Positions 9,428 to 20,038 of a stretch of DNA of 64,000 nucleotides are shown in pieces. The notes under the pieces were generated by a model. That model was not told the DNA's origin and did not search any database. It saw nothing but the letters and a program-made list of their open reading frames with translations. Position numbers and translations under genes: made by a program. This DNA comes from Septoria linicola (lineage: Eukaryota > Ascomycota > Dothideomycetes > Mycosphaerellales > Mycosphaerellaceae): assembly GCA_024114885.1 (NCBI GenBank), contig CP099422.1:2790001-2854000 (forward strand). Reading direction: 5' to 3'. How positions within the stretch are numbered: position 1 is the stretch's first letter; each line of letters opens with the position of its first letter.

Positions 9428-11932
9428 TCATACACTGACAGTTTCACCACCCTCCGAGCTGCCACTCCCACTGCCGTGATGATATTCCGGCGCAGGCAGT
9501 TCCTGTCCTGCTACCCAGACTTTGCTCAGCTCCTCATCAATCTCCTGTCTCCTCTGCTTCCATTCCTCTACCTGGGCCAGCTTTTCCTTGAGCTCTTGAA
9601 TCTCTCTTTCCACGCTGCTCTTCTCAGTCGCGGTGCCGATTCGGTTGAACTCGTACTCATTTGCCTCCTCGCCGAGGCCTAGTGTCAAAGTATAGGAATG
9701 GTACCGCTTCAGTGAAGCTCGAGTCGAGATGGTGATGAGCGTGATGCCTTTGCGCTTGCACGTCTCGTACAGCAGGCCTTCCACATCCGAGCTTACTGCG
9801 GAAGTGCCTTCATCAATGAATGCGTATCGTGGCTCATGGTAAAGCAGGCGGGCAATGGCCATACGCTGCTTCTCGCCTCCACTGAGCACGTCTTGCCACA
9901 TCTTTCTCGTGTCCCAGCCACCTTCTCGATCAGGAATATAGCCTAGCTTGCTTTCCTCCAGTATCCCGAGCAGTTCCATCTCTGTCCGACCAGCATCCTT
10001 CATGTCAACTTCGGTGTGCGGGTAGATGACCTGATCACGCAGAGTGCCGTGGCTGAGGTACACTCTTTGTGGTAAGAACATGATGCCGTCTTGGCCAGTT
10101 TCACGAGGTCGTGATGTCAAGCCTCGGTAGGTGGGCCACAAGCCAGCTACCACACGCGCGACCGCTGACTTGCCTGCACCGTTCGGACCTGTAATGAGCA
10201 AGTGGTCGCCTGGCCCTACTATGAACTGGAGATCATCGATCAATTCCTCGCCACCGTTGGGATGCGGCGAGGGCGCGACAATGGGCACGTTCTCGAGTCG
10301 TACACCATCGTAGCCTTTGTGCAGGGTACCGCGCACATCGGCCAAGTTGTATGGCTCCGGATAGCGATCTCGTGGCTGATGGTAGGCGTTGGCGTGTACA
10401 CGATGCAAGGTGCTGATGAGCATGAAGACTCTACTAGTCTGTCCAGCAAGCTCAGACAAGTCCTTGATGGCGTACATCATGCGACTTCCTGCATCGGCAA
10501 GATTCAGCATGAGTCGCTTGTTTGTGATGAATTGTTTCGTCCGCGATCCTGTCTTGCCATCGTCGGAGCTGTCGGCTGAGCCGGCCGCATTGCCAGATGT
10601 GGTCGTCGGCGGCTCAGGTGCAATGTGTAGGCCTGGCAAGAAGACAGGGAGACTGGTGACAACGAAGCCTAGGGCAGACCATGTGTATTTCAGCACAAAG
10701 TCTTCCAGCATATTGTAGCCAATCTTCACGCGGTAGATGGTTTCCATCATCTTCTTCAGTTCCTTGAATGCAGCATCAAGCAACGCATGTTCTGTGGGCC
10801 CGCCTGCATAGAAAGCAACCTCTTCGGCGTTGGCAATTAGCCTTGAATGCAATGCTCTGAATGCGCCCTCTTTCCGCCCTTCTGCTGCTTTTAGCTTGCC
10901 GAAAGGTGGACTGAGTCGTTTCAACAGGATTGCAGTTGCAGCATAGTTGCTCAGTAGACCGCCTAGCGCAAGAGGGCCAAGTGACTTGTAGAGCTGGTAG
11001 TTGAAAGTGAACAGATCGACCAAAGGCTTTCCGAGAGAAGAGTAAAGTTGAGCGGCATTGTCGCAGAAGAGTGTAAGATCCTGGCAAATGAACTGGTCTG
11101 CGCCTTGGTCTATGCTACCGTCGAGGTTGTGCATCTTGTAGTAGGACAGGTTTGAGCTCAAATAGAGGTCGTGGATGTATCGTGTTAGGCGTGTCCGGAA
11201 TGCGATACTGATCTTCGACTGCAAGAACTTGATCATGGAGTTTGTGTAGCTGGCAACTACTCCCACGGACAGCCACTTCCCTAGTCCAAGCAGGAATGCC
11301 TTGCCCTGGCCTGCGACCAAATCTCGCACAATCTCTCCATCCAACGTGGCAACCACGAGAGATAGATATGTCCGGAGCAGGAGGAAGAAAGCATGAGTCG
11401 CGAGCAGTCCAGACTCCTTGGAGCCTAGTCGCGGGACTGCAATCTGCATGATGGCCATGAATTGATGCACGAAAGCCACATTCAGTCCAGGCTTGATATT
11501 CGCAGGCGGCGCATCCAATGCGATCAGTCTGCCAGAGCTCCGCTGCCTGATGGGATTCAGGAAGAAGCGTCTGTGTGCATCAAAGGTCGTTGCTTTGATG
11601 GGATGAATGACAACCTTGCTGCTGGTGTCCTTGTAGGGCACATAGATGGTGCGCGTCCCATCTTTGGCTTTCAGACCACTATTGCGTCTCAGTAGCCTTC
11701 TACCGACTTCTCTCTCCTGCTTGAGGCCCTTGTAGTATCGATAGCCGCCATAGCTGCCAGTGATCAGAGCAAGGGAGAATGCGAGTGTGGCAATCAGTCG
11801 CGTTGTACGCTGGTCCAGTGGACTTTGTCTCTGGAGACTATCGACGCGTGCTGCAAGACGTGCGTAGAAGTAGTCGGCCCATTGCGAGATGCGATGGGCG
11901 GGTCGCTGGCGGAGCGTCGACTGGTTCGCCAT
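9428..11932 (-). CDS. Peroxisomal ABC half-transporter, ABCD/Pxa type
   Basis: An 834-residue single-exon frame starts at the ATG at 11932. It has the half-transporter layout of the ABCD (adrenoleukodystrophy protein/Pxa1-Pxa2) family, which imports long-chain acyl-CoA into peroxisomes as a dimer. An N-terminal membrane helix (about residues 45-65) is followed by further membrane segments and the EAA-like motif NAEEVAFYAGG near residue 370. The nucleotide-binding domain follows, with Walker A GPNGAGKS near 580, signature LSGGEKQRM near 680 and Walker B YAFIDEGTSA near 700. A helical tail contains a coiled coil. Length fits Pxa1 (about 800-870 aa) better than shorter Pxa2 forms, but which of the two it is cannot be settled here. 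The gene appears intact. Confidence 0.9.
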   Translation of the reverse strand: MANQSTLRQRPAHRISQWADYFYARLAARVDSLQRQSPLDQRTTRLIATLAFSLALITGSYGGYRYYKGLKQEREVGRRLLRRNSGLKAKDGTRTIYVPYKDTSSKVVIHPIKATTFDAHRRFFLNPIRQRSSGRLIALDAPPANIKPGLNVAFVHQFMAIMQIAVPRLGSKESGLLATHAFFLLLRTYLSLVVATLDGEIVRDLVAGQGKAFLLGLGKWLSVGVVASYTNSMIKFLQSKISIAFRTRLTRYIHDLYLSSNLSYYKMHNLDGSIDQGADQFICQDLTLFCDNAAQLYSSLGKPLVDLFTFNYQLYKSLGPLALGGLLSNYAATAILLKRLSPPFGKLKAAEGRKEGAFRALHSRLIANAEEVAFYAGGPTEHALLDAAFKELKKMMETIYRVKIGYNMLEDFVLKYTWSALGFVVTSLPVFLPGLHIAPEPPTTTSGNAAGSADSSDDGKTGSRTKQFITNKRLMLNLADAGSRMMYAIKDLSELAGQTSRVFMLISTLHRVHANAYHQPRDRYPEPYNLADVRGTLHKGYDGVRLENVPIVAPSPHPNGGEELIDDLQFIVGPGDHLLITGPNGAGKSAVARVVAGLWPTYRGLTSRPRETGQDGIMFLPQRVYLSHGTLRDQVIYPHTEVDMKDAGRTEMELLGILEESKLGYIPDREGGWDTRKMWQDVLSGGEKQRMAIARLLYHEPRYAFIDEGTSAVSSDVEGLLYETCKRKGITLITISTRASLKRYHSYTLTLGLGEEANEYEFNRIGTATEKSSVEREIQELKEKLAQVEEWKQRRQEIDEELSKVWVAGQELPAPEYHHGSGSGSSEGGETVSV

Positions 11933-12330
11933 ATGGTGCTTGCTGCTCGCAGGCTATGGAGGCATATTCTTAATTACGTGTATCGCCAGTATAACAGAGG
12001 GGCAGTGGGATCTACACAGCACAAGATGGACAGACCACATCCGGCGCATCTCAAGGCTGCTGTGCCTGATGACACGTGCGGCAGTGTCATGTGCTGGCCA
12101 GAAAGCCCGGAAGTGCATGTGAAAGCGAAGTGAGCACGGACTAGACTACTGCCAAGAAACGTGGAGACCGAGGCATGGAGCCGAGTCCGCCCTCACTTTT
12201 GGTCTGCTTCTGTGCTCCTCATCTGGTGTGAGCTATGGTCAGCCTGACACTCTCAGTATAGGCGCTGCTAGCACTACTACGAGATTACTTCGACATTCCG
12301 CTGAACAAGCGTTTGCAGATTGCTTGACCT

Positions 12331-13130
12331 TCACGTGAGTGCTGTACAATTCTTGACTATCAACCACTCCTCTGTCGGTATGATCACTCTACAAGCATGC
12401 CCTTTAGGCGAGATAAAAAAGATATTCTCCACTTCCATGCTCGCATCTGTCGTCTCCTTCGCCAGCTTTGCACCTCTGCACCTCCGGAAGAAGGCCGCCG
12501 CACCAAGTCGCCATTCCATTTGAGCTAGATGTAATCCGATGCAGATTCTACTTCCTGCTCCGAATGGAGCCCAGACGGCTTTGACTTCTTTCACTGGCCG
12601 CGAAATCGGGATCGAGCCAGCGTGTGTGGTCGAATTCGTCCGGATTCGTGAAGACGGAGGGATCACGGTGGAGAGACCAGGCTTGTGTGGCCACGATTGT
12701 GCCTGTCGGGACAGTGTAGCCTCCCAGTACTGCACCCTCGGGAGGTGTAACTCGTGGCAGGGCGGCTGGTGCTGCGCCATAGAGGCGGAGTGTCTCTTTG
12801 ATGATTGCGTTAAGTACAGGCAGGGCTTCGAGCTTCTCGTCACTGTATGGCTCATCCAATGCAGCCAACTCTTCCTCCATAGCTTTTTGTATTACAGGAT
12901 CGCGAAGGACGGACCAGATCAGATGCGTCAATGTCGTAGCGGTGGTGTCTGTTCCTGCGAAGATGAAGGTACCGGCTTGAATGACTATCTCCTCATCGCT
13001 GAGCACTCTGGCCAATGGGTCGTCCTTTTCTGCATCTGCAAGAACCTTTTGAAAAGACATTTCGAGAGCTGGAGCTGGCCTTACTATTCTGTACCGCAAC
13101 GTTGCCACGCTGGACCAGGAGTGGATTGCC
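12331..13130 (-). pseudogene. Cytochrome P450 C-terminal remnant with frameshift
   Basis: The minus strand encodes the distal half of a microsomal-type P450: the I-helix oxygen-binding motif AGTDTTATT, the K-helix ExxR in KETLRLYG, the region DHTRWLDPD, and the heme-cysteine loop FGAGSRICIG. The first three are in one frame (from about 13108 to 12600). The heme loop and the C-terminus lie in another frame, down to a stop at 12331. The switch falls near 12598, between WLDPD and VKEVKAVWAPF, and fits a one-base indel. Only about 150 bp separate the 5' end of the remnant from the stop of the next gene, so roughly 250 N-terminal residues including the membrane anchor are missing. I infer a truncated, frameshifted pseudogene. 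An assembly error could explain the shift but not the missing half. Confidence 0.8.
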
Positions 13131-13277
13131 GCTGCCCGAAAGACGCGCTAGTCTTGATGAAGCTGGTACATTTGTTGATCAATACTCCATCCTAAGCAGT
13201 AGTCAGTAAGATGCTTGCGGATTGTTCTCTAGCTTGCAGGACTGCAGGCATGACCTTGAGCTCTACGGGGAGGTACC

Positions 13278-16187
13278 TCAATACCATTCTCCACCACTCA
13301 TACCGAATCCGCTCTTCAGATTCGCATCACCAGGCGCTGTTGCGTTGAAATTCATGCCGTTCCCATCCATGACGCCGCCGCCAACATTGCCAGCACCGGA
13401 ATCAACATCCATGCCAAACTGTCGCACAAGCTGGTCCCAGTTCTCCCAGTCCATGTTGCCAGAAGTGTCCATTATAGAGAGATCGTTGTCAAGCGAGTCG
13501 AGAGAGTCCATTCTCGTAGCATTATTCGCAGCAGGTGAAGTTATTTGTTGTGTGTTGATCGTATTTGGCGTTGTGGTGAGGTGATCTATGGCGACATCGT
13601 CGAAGCTGATGCTAGAGGCGCTGTTTAGGTAATTCTCGCCAAAAGTCATGCCATGAGGGTACGGTTGTTGTGGTGCAGGCGCAGCCAGAGGCACTGAGCT
13701 GAACAGAGCAGATGAATTGCCATAGGTGTTTGCCATCGTATCGGGCTCAGGCTGCCAGGTCTGATTTAGCATGTCGACATTGGTGTTGCCTACATCCGGT
13801 GCGTTATCTTGGCCAGTCTCGCCCAACTTTGGTGAACGCAGAAGTTCGTGCTTGTCCAAGGGCGCTCGTCCAAACGAAGGTCCTTGATGGAAGCGTTGCA
13901 ATTGTGCCGAGCTGAGCGGTGCTCTCGTGACAGATGCACGATTGGGATGACCGAACATGGGGTTAGCGTTCGGGCTGTAATGCCGTATGGATGCATTGCT
14001 TTGCGTCTGCTTGAGTACCTGCTCTTCCTGAAGGCCTTTTGCACGGGCATCTTTGGCTTTGCGATGCAACTTCTTCAGCGGTCGCCATAGATGGCCAGTA
14101 TTGGTCTCATCGCTGTATTGCACACCCCATCGACCATCGACAGTGCGGTCGACCGCTTTCCAGGCGCGTTCCACCATGTCCCCAGTCGTGCGATGGCAAA
14201 GCTCAGACAAAGTGAAGGCCAGCGCATGCCACTGGATGTAAGTGCGGAACAACCAGGACCACTTCATCGTACGACTTTCGCTCTCTAGCAAGAGACTGTA
14301 CTCCATATTCTCCAGACTGGTGATGAACAACTTCTCCTTGACTTCCTCCGACAACGACGCTCCGCCATCTTGCCTCTGGAATGGATGATAGACCATGAGC
14401 CACATCTTACTCATCATCAGTCTTGCCACCGTGGCTGTGACCCAAAACAGCGGCACACTCATGTCGCAATGCTTGAGGTAGCGTTCTTCGAGACGCTTGT
14501 GACACTCCGTGATCCAACGCTCCTTATCTTCGAGCGTGACTGATTGATAGAAGTCATTGCAAGCCTTTGGCGGTCCGGGCGGGATGTAGTTGATGCGGCG
14601 AAAAGTGCTGCCAACTTCGAACCGCAGGAGACAAAAGGACATGATCGTGCAGCCTTTTCTTTCAGGTGGGTACTCGTTCATATCTGGCGTCATGTCTTCG
14701 TCGTTGATGTTCAGCGGCAGTTTGGTATCGAAAGACTGCTCTATGATAGTCGGATCGCATCCATGATCTTCACTGGCTCTCGTGTCCAGTATGCATACCT
14801 GCCACCACAGCCGCCGGCGCATCTCAACTTCAAATGGCGACAGACCGAAATGTGTCCCATCGCGATGAATGCCCAGAGTCTGAGCGATCCTCACGACAAG
14901 TCCCGTCAAGGTCCAGATCACACGAGCATCACTATTTCGCCGTAGACATATCAGAAAAATCACAAAGGCCTGCAGCACGACGATCTCTTCGGTGGTCAGA
15001 AAGTTGGCTCTGGCAAGGGCTTGCTCGATGGCGAAGCGATATCGCGTCAGGAGTACTGCCTTCTCCTCGCCAAGTTTGCTCAGGCAGTCTTCAGCGGATA
15101 AGCTGGTGGTGGCTCCATAGTAGATGGCGAACAGCAGGCACTCGAAACCCCGAGATAGATTGGTTAGGTGCGATGCTGCAGTGAGTATGGTGCCTTCCAG
15201 CGTCGGCACGTGCAGAATCTTGCAGAGAGGATCGACTCGATCCTTGTAGATATTCCAGTAGTCTTTGATTTGACCTGGAAGAGGATGCAGTGACAGCAGA
15301 TCAACATTGTGAGAACTCAGTCCAAACACGAAGGCGTGGTGGTTGCTGGGCGCTTGTGGGTTAGATCCTGACCCAGGCGAGATAGATTGGTGATCTTCTT
15401 CGTCATCGCTGGATTGATTCAGAATCCCTTTCAGATCTTCCACTTCGTTGCTCAAATTCGCCCAGAAAGAATTGTTGATGTATCTCGACTTGCCATCGTT
15501 GACCACCAGGCGTCCAAATCTGTTTTCGAAGCGGCCTTTCTGCTGCTCTTCAACCCATCTGGTCTTGCTCTGGAATTCTTCTTCCGCATCTCGCGGCGCT
15601 ACAACTGCAGGCTGTTCATGATCAACTATGCTTGATCTCTTGCCAGTCGCCTCACCAGGACTAGCTTTGGGTGAGGTTGCATCTGCTTGCACTTCTTGAG
15701 ACTCTTCCGGCAATTCACCACCAGGTACTTCGGCTCCCATTCCCTTGACCACGCTTTCCAGCTTGCGCAGTCGTTCCAGCAGCTCCTTATCCCTACCTTC
15801 GCCGAGCTTTCGCGGTTTTCGTGGCGCTCTGCCAGGTGCAGGGAACACACATTCTATGTGAGCTCGATTGCAGTTGTTGCATGGCCACAGCTTGTCGCAT
15901 TTGACCTTGCGCTTTCTACATGTCACACACGATCGTGGATTGAGCGTTCTGCCATGCGCATCGATCGTAGCTCTCGTGCTCGACGATGGCGTTCCATCTT
16001 GCTCGTTCGTTCCTGCCGGCGCATTCGATATCGTAGGAGTATTGGTCGATGGAGGCAGGCCTGGCAGGAAGTCTGAGGGTGCCAAGAATGCTGCCGGGTT
16101 GGACGATGGGTCATTGCCCGTCAGACCACCATGATCACCATTGATACGGGACTGGACAGCGTCTGCACATGGGGAGCCCTCAGTCAT
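13278..16187 (-). CDS. Large Zn2Cys6 transcription factor, 969 aa
   Basis: The ATG at 16187 (MTEGSPCADAV) is the first true start; the open frame extends to a TTG at 16265 that I did not use. The zinc cluster is Cys87-X2-Cys90-X6-Cys97-X5-Cys103-X2-Cys106-X6-Cys113. It is followed by a basic patch and a coiled coil (KELLERLRKLESVVKGM). A full fungal middle-homology region spans about residues 300-620, with the motifs RIAQTLGIHRDG and FEVEMRRRLWWQVCILDTRASEDHG. The C-terminal third is Asn/Ser/Gly-rich and likely disordered and activating; it contains DNDLSIMDTSGNMDWENWDQ, an acidic segment with large hydrophobics. The gene is uninterrupted. Its stop lies only about 150 bp upstream of the P450 remnant on the same strand, but no functional link is shown. 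Confidence 0.88.
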   Translation of the reverse strand: MTEGSPCADAVQSRINGDHGGLTGNDPSSNPAAFLAPSDFLPGLPPSTNTPTISNAPAGTNEQDGTPSSSTRATIDAHGRTLNPRSCVTCRKRKVKCDKLWPCNNCNRAHIECVFPAPGRAPRKPRKLGEGRDKELLERLRKLESVVKGMGAEVPGGELPEESQEVQADATSPKASPGEATGKRSSIVDHEQPAVVAPRDAEEEFQSKTRWVEEQQKGRFENRFGRLVVNDGKSRYINNSFWANLSNEVEDLKGILNQSSDDEEDHQSISPGSGSNPQAPSNHHAFVFGLSSHNVDLLSLHPLPGQIKDYWNIYKDRVDPLCKILHVPTLEGTILTAASHLTNLSRGFECLLFAIYYGATTSLSAEDCLSKLGEEKAVLLTRYRFAIEQALARANFLTTEEIVVLQAFVIFLICLRRNSDARVIWTLTGLVVRIAQTLGIHRDGTHFGLSPFEVEMRRRLWWQVCILDTRASEDHGCDPTIIEQSFDTKLPLNINDEDMTPDMNEYPPERKGCTIMSFCLLRFEVGSTFRRINYIPPGPPKACNDFYQSVTLEDKERWITECHKRLEERYLKHCDMSVPLFWVTATVARLMMSKMWLMVYHPFQRQDGGASLSEEVKEKLFITSLENMEYSLLLESESRTMKWSWLFRTYIQWHALAFTLSELCHRTTGDMVERAWKAVDRTVDGRWGVQYSDETNTGHLWRPLKKLHRKAKDARAKGLQEEQVLKQTQSNASIRHYSPNANPMFGHPNRASVTRAPLSSAQLQRFHQGPSFGRAPLDKHELLRSPKLGETGQDNAPDVGNTNVDMLNQTWQPEPDTMANTYGNSSALFSSVPLAAPAPQQPYPHGMTFGENYLNSASSISFDDVAIDHLTTTPNTINTQQITSPAANNATRMDSLDSLDNDLSIMDTSGNMDWENWDQLVRQFGMDVDSGAGNVGGGVMDGNGMNFNATAPGDANLKSGFGMSGGEWY

Positions 16188-17917
16188 ATCGATCGTCTTT
16201 TGCTTTCCATGCGCTGCTCGCAAGTAGTGACGACACTTCACCACAACACACTTCCGTCTTGGCAACGGGCTCGAATCGATCCTAAGTTAGCAGATATTGC
16301 TCTCCTCTCCTGGCCGACACACCGCGCACATAATTGTCGTCATGCAGCTCCAATGATCAGGTCCGAGCGATGGTCTGAGCCAACGAGCGATTGATAGCGA
16401 CTGGTAGGCGCCGCTGACTAACATTGCTGAGACATGCTGATCCCGCACGATCGTCAGCGGGATGCCACCTTGGCGATGGACAACGATACCATTTGGCCTG
16501 GAGAGGCCCATCTATTATCCATCATGGACAACATAGCCACTGTCACTCGCACATGCTGTTTAGAGACTGCAGTGATTGATCATAAGCATAAGGAAAGCAT
16601 TCGGCCGCAAGCACATTGGGCACGCAGCCGCAAGTACCACGGTGAGCATTATCTCGACCTCTTGCGGCTGGTAACATACGCATTTCGTCCTGCTCAGCAC
16701 TTAATGCTAATGGCACGTGCTGATAAATGAGCTTGCCTTGGTCCTCGCTATTGGTCGAGACTGACCGCCTCCAGAGGACTCATCATCAACACCAACGAAT
16801 CATGATGATCGTATTTTGGAGAACACAAGCACATATCGATTAGAGCTACCTGTCTTGGGCCTACATGTAATACATCACATCGCCAATCCTCAGCTCGCTG
16901 CGCTCACTCTCGCACAATCTGGGTATGATCAGTTCATCAGGAGCCAAGAAGCAAACACCAACCAAGCGATACTGGATCCCACAGCATCAGGCCTCAGTTG
17001 CACGCCTGCGCTATCAGCACCACTCGACATAGCCGTTGCTTCAGCTGTCAACACACAGTCCTGATCTATCGACCAAACCGACTTTCAAAAACACAGCAGG
17101 CTGTCTGCTCAGCCTAGGCTCTCACGCGGCACAGTGTACATAACCAAAGTCTTGATCGCCACCACCGTTGGCCCAGCACCCCCACCCAAGATAGCCGCGA
17201 TCTGAACCTTCCCATAGAGTAGCATCTCTCCAGATCTGGAAGTCACCTACTTGTGAATCTATACACTATGACCACATCAGTACTAAAGATCAAGCAGGCG
17301 CGAGGAGCGGGTGGCTTACGCAGTATGCATTCTGTGGACAGTCCGTTATCGTCCCTCCGTTGTAGCCGTGGTCCCAGTAAACAGCTTCTGCTACCGCACA
17401 CAGAGTGGTGAAGCGCATGAGCGAGAGCTTCGACATCGTGATCGGGACTGAAGTTGTGGTGAGGCAGAATGGGTTCGAGGCGATCGAAGGTCTGAATCGG
17501 CACGAGCAAGTATTTGCTTTGCGTGGTCATTGCGGACATGGAGAGTTACATACTCCACGAGGCTGTTGTGACCGGCGCGACAAGAAGAGGCTACTTCTAC
17601 CATACTCAGCGGCCGGAACATTTCAATGTCTCAGCCAGCAGCCGCTACAAGATCAACCACAGCGTTCTTTGTTCTGGCCCAGATTCTAGCTCTGCAGTTG
17701 CTTGGAATTTCTGGCGGTAAAACCAGCGACAGCTTCTCACATACGCATTTGATCCATGAGAAACATAAGGCCTACCACATCTCTGAGTGACTAATTCGCG
17801 AGGCGACCTTTAGCGCATGTCCGTCCGATATTCAGCCACGACCACACATCCGGACTCCGTAATAGCTCTATGCGCTCTTCGTTCAACAGCGGCTGCTAGT
17901 TGTGCAATACACTGGAC
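16188..17917. other. Intergenic, no supported gene
   Basis: About 1.7 kb between the large Zn2Cys6 regulator (upstream side) and the 3' end of the MFS pseudogene. Frames of 60-98 codons exist on both strands, mainly 16434-16730 and 17405-17720 on plus and 17243-17621 on minus. None shows a domain, and the antisense frames overlap. The part next to 16187 should hold the promoter of the regulator. No RIP bias is visible. Confidence 0.5.
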
Positions 17918-19433
17918 TCAGACCTTCTCGACACGTGCGATCGTGGCCTTGGCTAGGACGCTTGACCCATCGTCAATATCTTCAGTGGCACCGCTGTACT
18001 GTGTTGTGCTCACCACTCCCACATCATCGGCCGCGATCCGATATGGAGCAATAAAGTTGACACAGAATGGATAAGTCCAGGACAGGATGAAGAAGACCAG
18101 AGGAACTCCAAAAGCGTACGCCGTTCCACTGTCCGGAACATCGGATATAGCACCCAGAATTGGAGGCACCACTGCACCACCTACAACGCCGCCAATGATG
18201 AGACCCGAGCCCCGCTTGGTATGTTTACCGAGTCCACGCATTCCAAGGGCAACGATAGTCGAAAACACAATGCTCTCGAAGAAGAGAACAAAGTAAAGCA
18301 TAGTTAGGCCTGCATTGTCCTTGGTGCCAATCGAAGCGGCTGTGAAGACAACGACCATGCTAAGGAAGACAAGAAACACCTTGCGAGGTCTGATGTACTT
18401 CATGAGGCCAACACCGAAGAAACGACCAATGGCGAAAGTGCCTTGTGCCCCGGCGAAGAACTGAGCTGCCGTGCTTCTGGATGTATTTGGTCGTGTCTCG
18501 ATCACATAGTTGATGAAAAAGCTAGCCACAGCCACTTGTGAGCCGACGTAGCAGAACTGAGCAAAAGCAGCATGGAAGAGTTTGTAATTCTTCCAGAAAG
18601 ATTGATCTTGGTTGGCTGTTTCATCCTCGCTTGTCAAGTCTGCATCAGTGATTTCGGGTATCGTGACACTAGTCAAGGTCAGCACAATGATCAAGTTCAC
18701 ATAAGTTTTCATGGGACTTATAGGAAGAAGATGGCAGCAAGTACAAAGACGAAGCATGCGATGGCAAGGTACACATATTGCACGTCCTGGAGGGACGAGG
18801 TGTTATCGCTCACGTCCTTGGAGAAGATGTAAGAACCCATAAGAGGCGCAACGACCGATCCGATTCCATTGAAGGCTTGCGAAAGGTTGATCCTCATCTC
18901 AGCATACCTGGCAGGTCCGCAAACGGTAATGTATGGGTTGGTCGCTGTCTCCGAGGATCCCAGGCCATTACCAATGACGAAGATACTCACGCAGAAGCCT
19001 GCGAAGGATTTGTGGAGCAGACATGGCTAAGCAAGCAGCGCACCAACACCGTACAGGACAAGGCCCCAAATGAAGACCGCCTTGTAGCCATAATGTCTGA
19101 GAATCCAGTTCGCATGTCCCAGCGAAGCGAGAGGATAGGCCCCGAAGTATGCTGCTTGAAGCCCTGCCGATCGTGCTCGGTCGATACCGAGGGTCTTCTG
19201 GAAGTGACTATTCAAGGCATCGAGCAAGCCGTACGAGAATCCCTAGTGATGGCAGCGTCAGATACGACACATAGAAGAAGGCTGCAAAGGACTTCGGTAC
19301 TTACTCAAAGAAAGAATAGTACTGTGACCAGAGCAAGCGGGAACAGAGATTGACGGAGGGTCAGGTTTGCCGCCGAAGTTCTGGTGGCATTGGAAACTCT
19401 CAAGGACCTCCTCTGGAAGCAATTCTGCGCCAT
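17918..19433 (-). pseudogene. MFS transporter, fucose-permease (FucP) type, inactivated
   Basis: The minus strand encodes a 12-helix sugar transporter of the FucP/glucose-galactose type, with motifs GFSYGLLDALN, GNGLGSSETATNPYI and a C-terminal half from SFWKNYKLF to the TGA at 17918. Start is the ATG at 19433. Intron 1 (19304-19243, GTAAGT ... CTGAC ... TAG) is normal. Three lesions break the gene. TGA stands where the conserved Trp of FLWGF is expected (19305-19307). TAG replaces a Trp before PCLLHKSFAGF (19027-19029). The donor of intron 2 reads ATAAGT instead of GTAAGT (changed base 18721), although branch site CTGAC and acceptor TAG survive and would restore the frame into VTIPEITDADL. 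The TAG and the donor change both fit CpA to TpA. Everything else is in frame, so inactivation looks recent. Confidence 0.8.
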
Positions 19434-20038
19434 GCTCAAAGCCGATCGATATGCAATGAATGACGGGGCTGATGTGGACTGAAATGGGCAGACCAGGTAG
19501 TCATGTATGATGTACTTATGTTGCTCTACTGTGGTGTAAGATGCAGCACGATGAACCAACCTCCTCAGCTACACTCGCTTATGCTTGAAGGGTTTATCCG
19601 ATGACCTGATCGACATTTAGGCATTGGTGTTCACAACCACATGCTTCGGACCTGGACATAGCCTTCGCTTGAACCTGGGGTAACGGTCCGCCTCCACAAC
19701 GCTTGACCTGATTCTACTCCACGGCGCACCACTCGATCTCCGACGACTGTACTTACCGTATAGCCCGCGATCGAGGCCCAAAGTGTAGACTACCACGTCC
19801 TTGGAGTCTCCATCTTGGTCAATGAGGTTTCAAAGTCGATTGTCTGCCGTGAGACATTGCTGAGCCACTCAAGATCCATCGCCAGTCAGTGACATCCGTG
19901 ATCTCGAATTCAAACGTCCACTACAAACTTTGAACGGATATTTACTGGCCTACTTTGCGAGACAGGAACCAGCTTTGGCACAACAAGACACCAAGTCCAC
20001 TGAATATCGATCTCTTTCACGCTACTTGAGAGTCTTTT
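19434..20038. other. Intergenic, no gene seen
   Basis: About 600 bp between the start of the MFS pseudogene and the stop of the secreted protein gene, both on the minus strand. It should contain the transporter promoter and the 3' UTR of the upstream gene. No repeat, RNA gene or convincing frame was seen. Confidence 0.5.

Noticed and set aside
17243..17720. Small frames near 17.4-17.7 kb (e.g. a plus-strand frame with FDIVIGTEVVVRQNGFEAIEG)
   Set aside because: They look mildly protein-like but are short, lack ATG starts or splice support, and overlap antisense frames.
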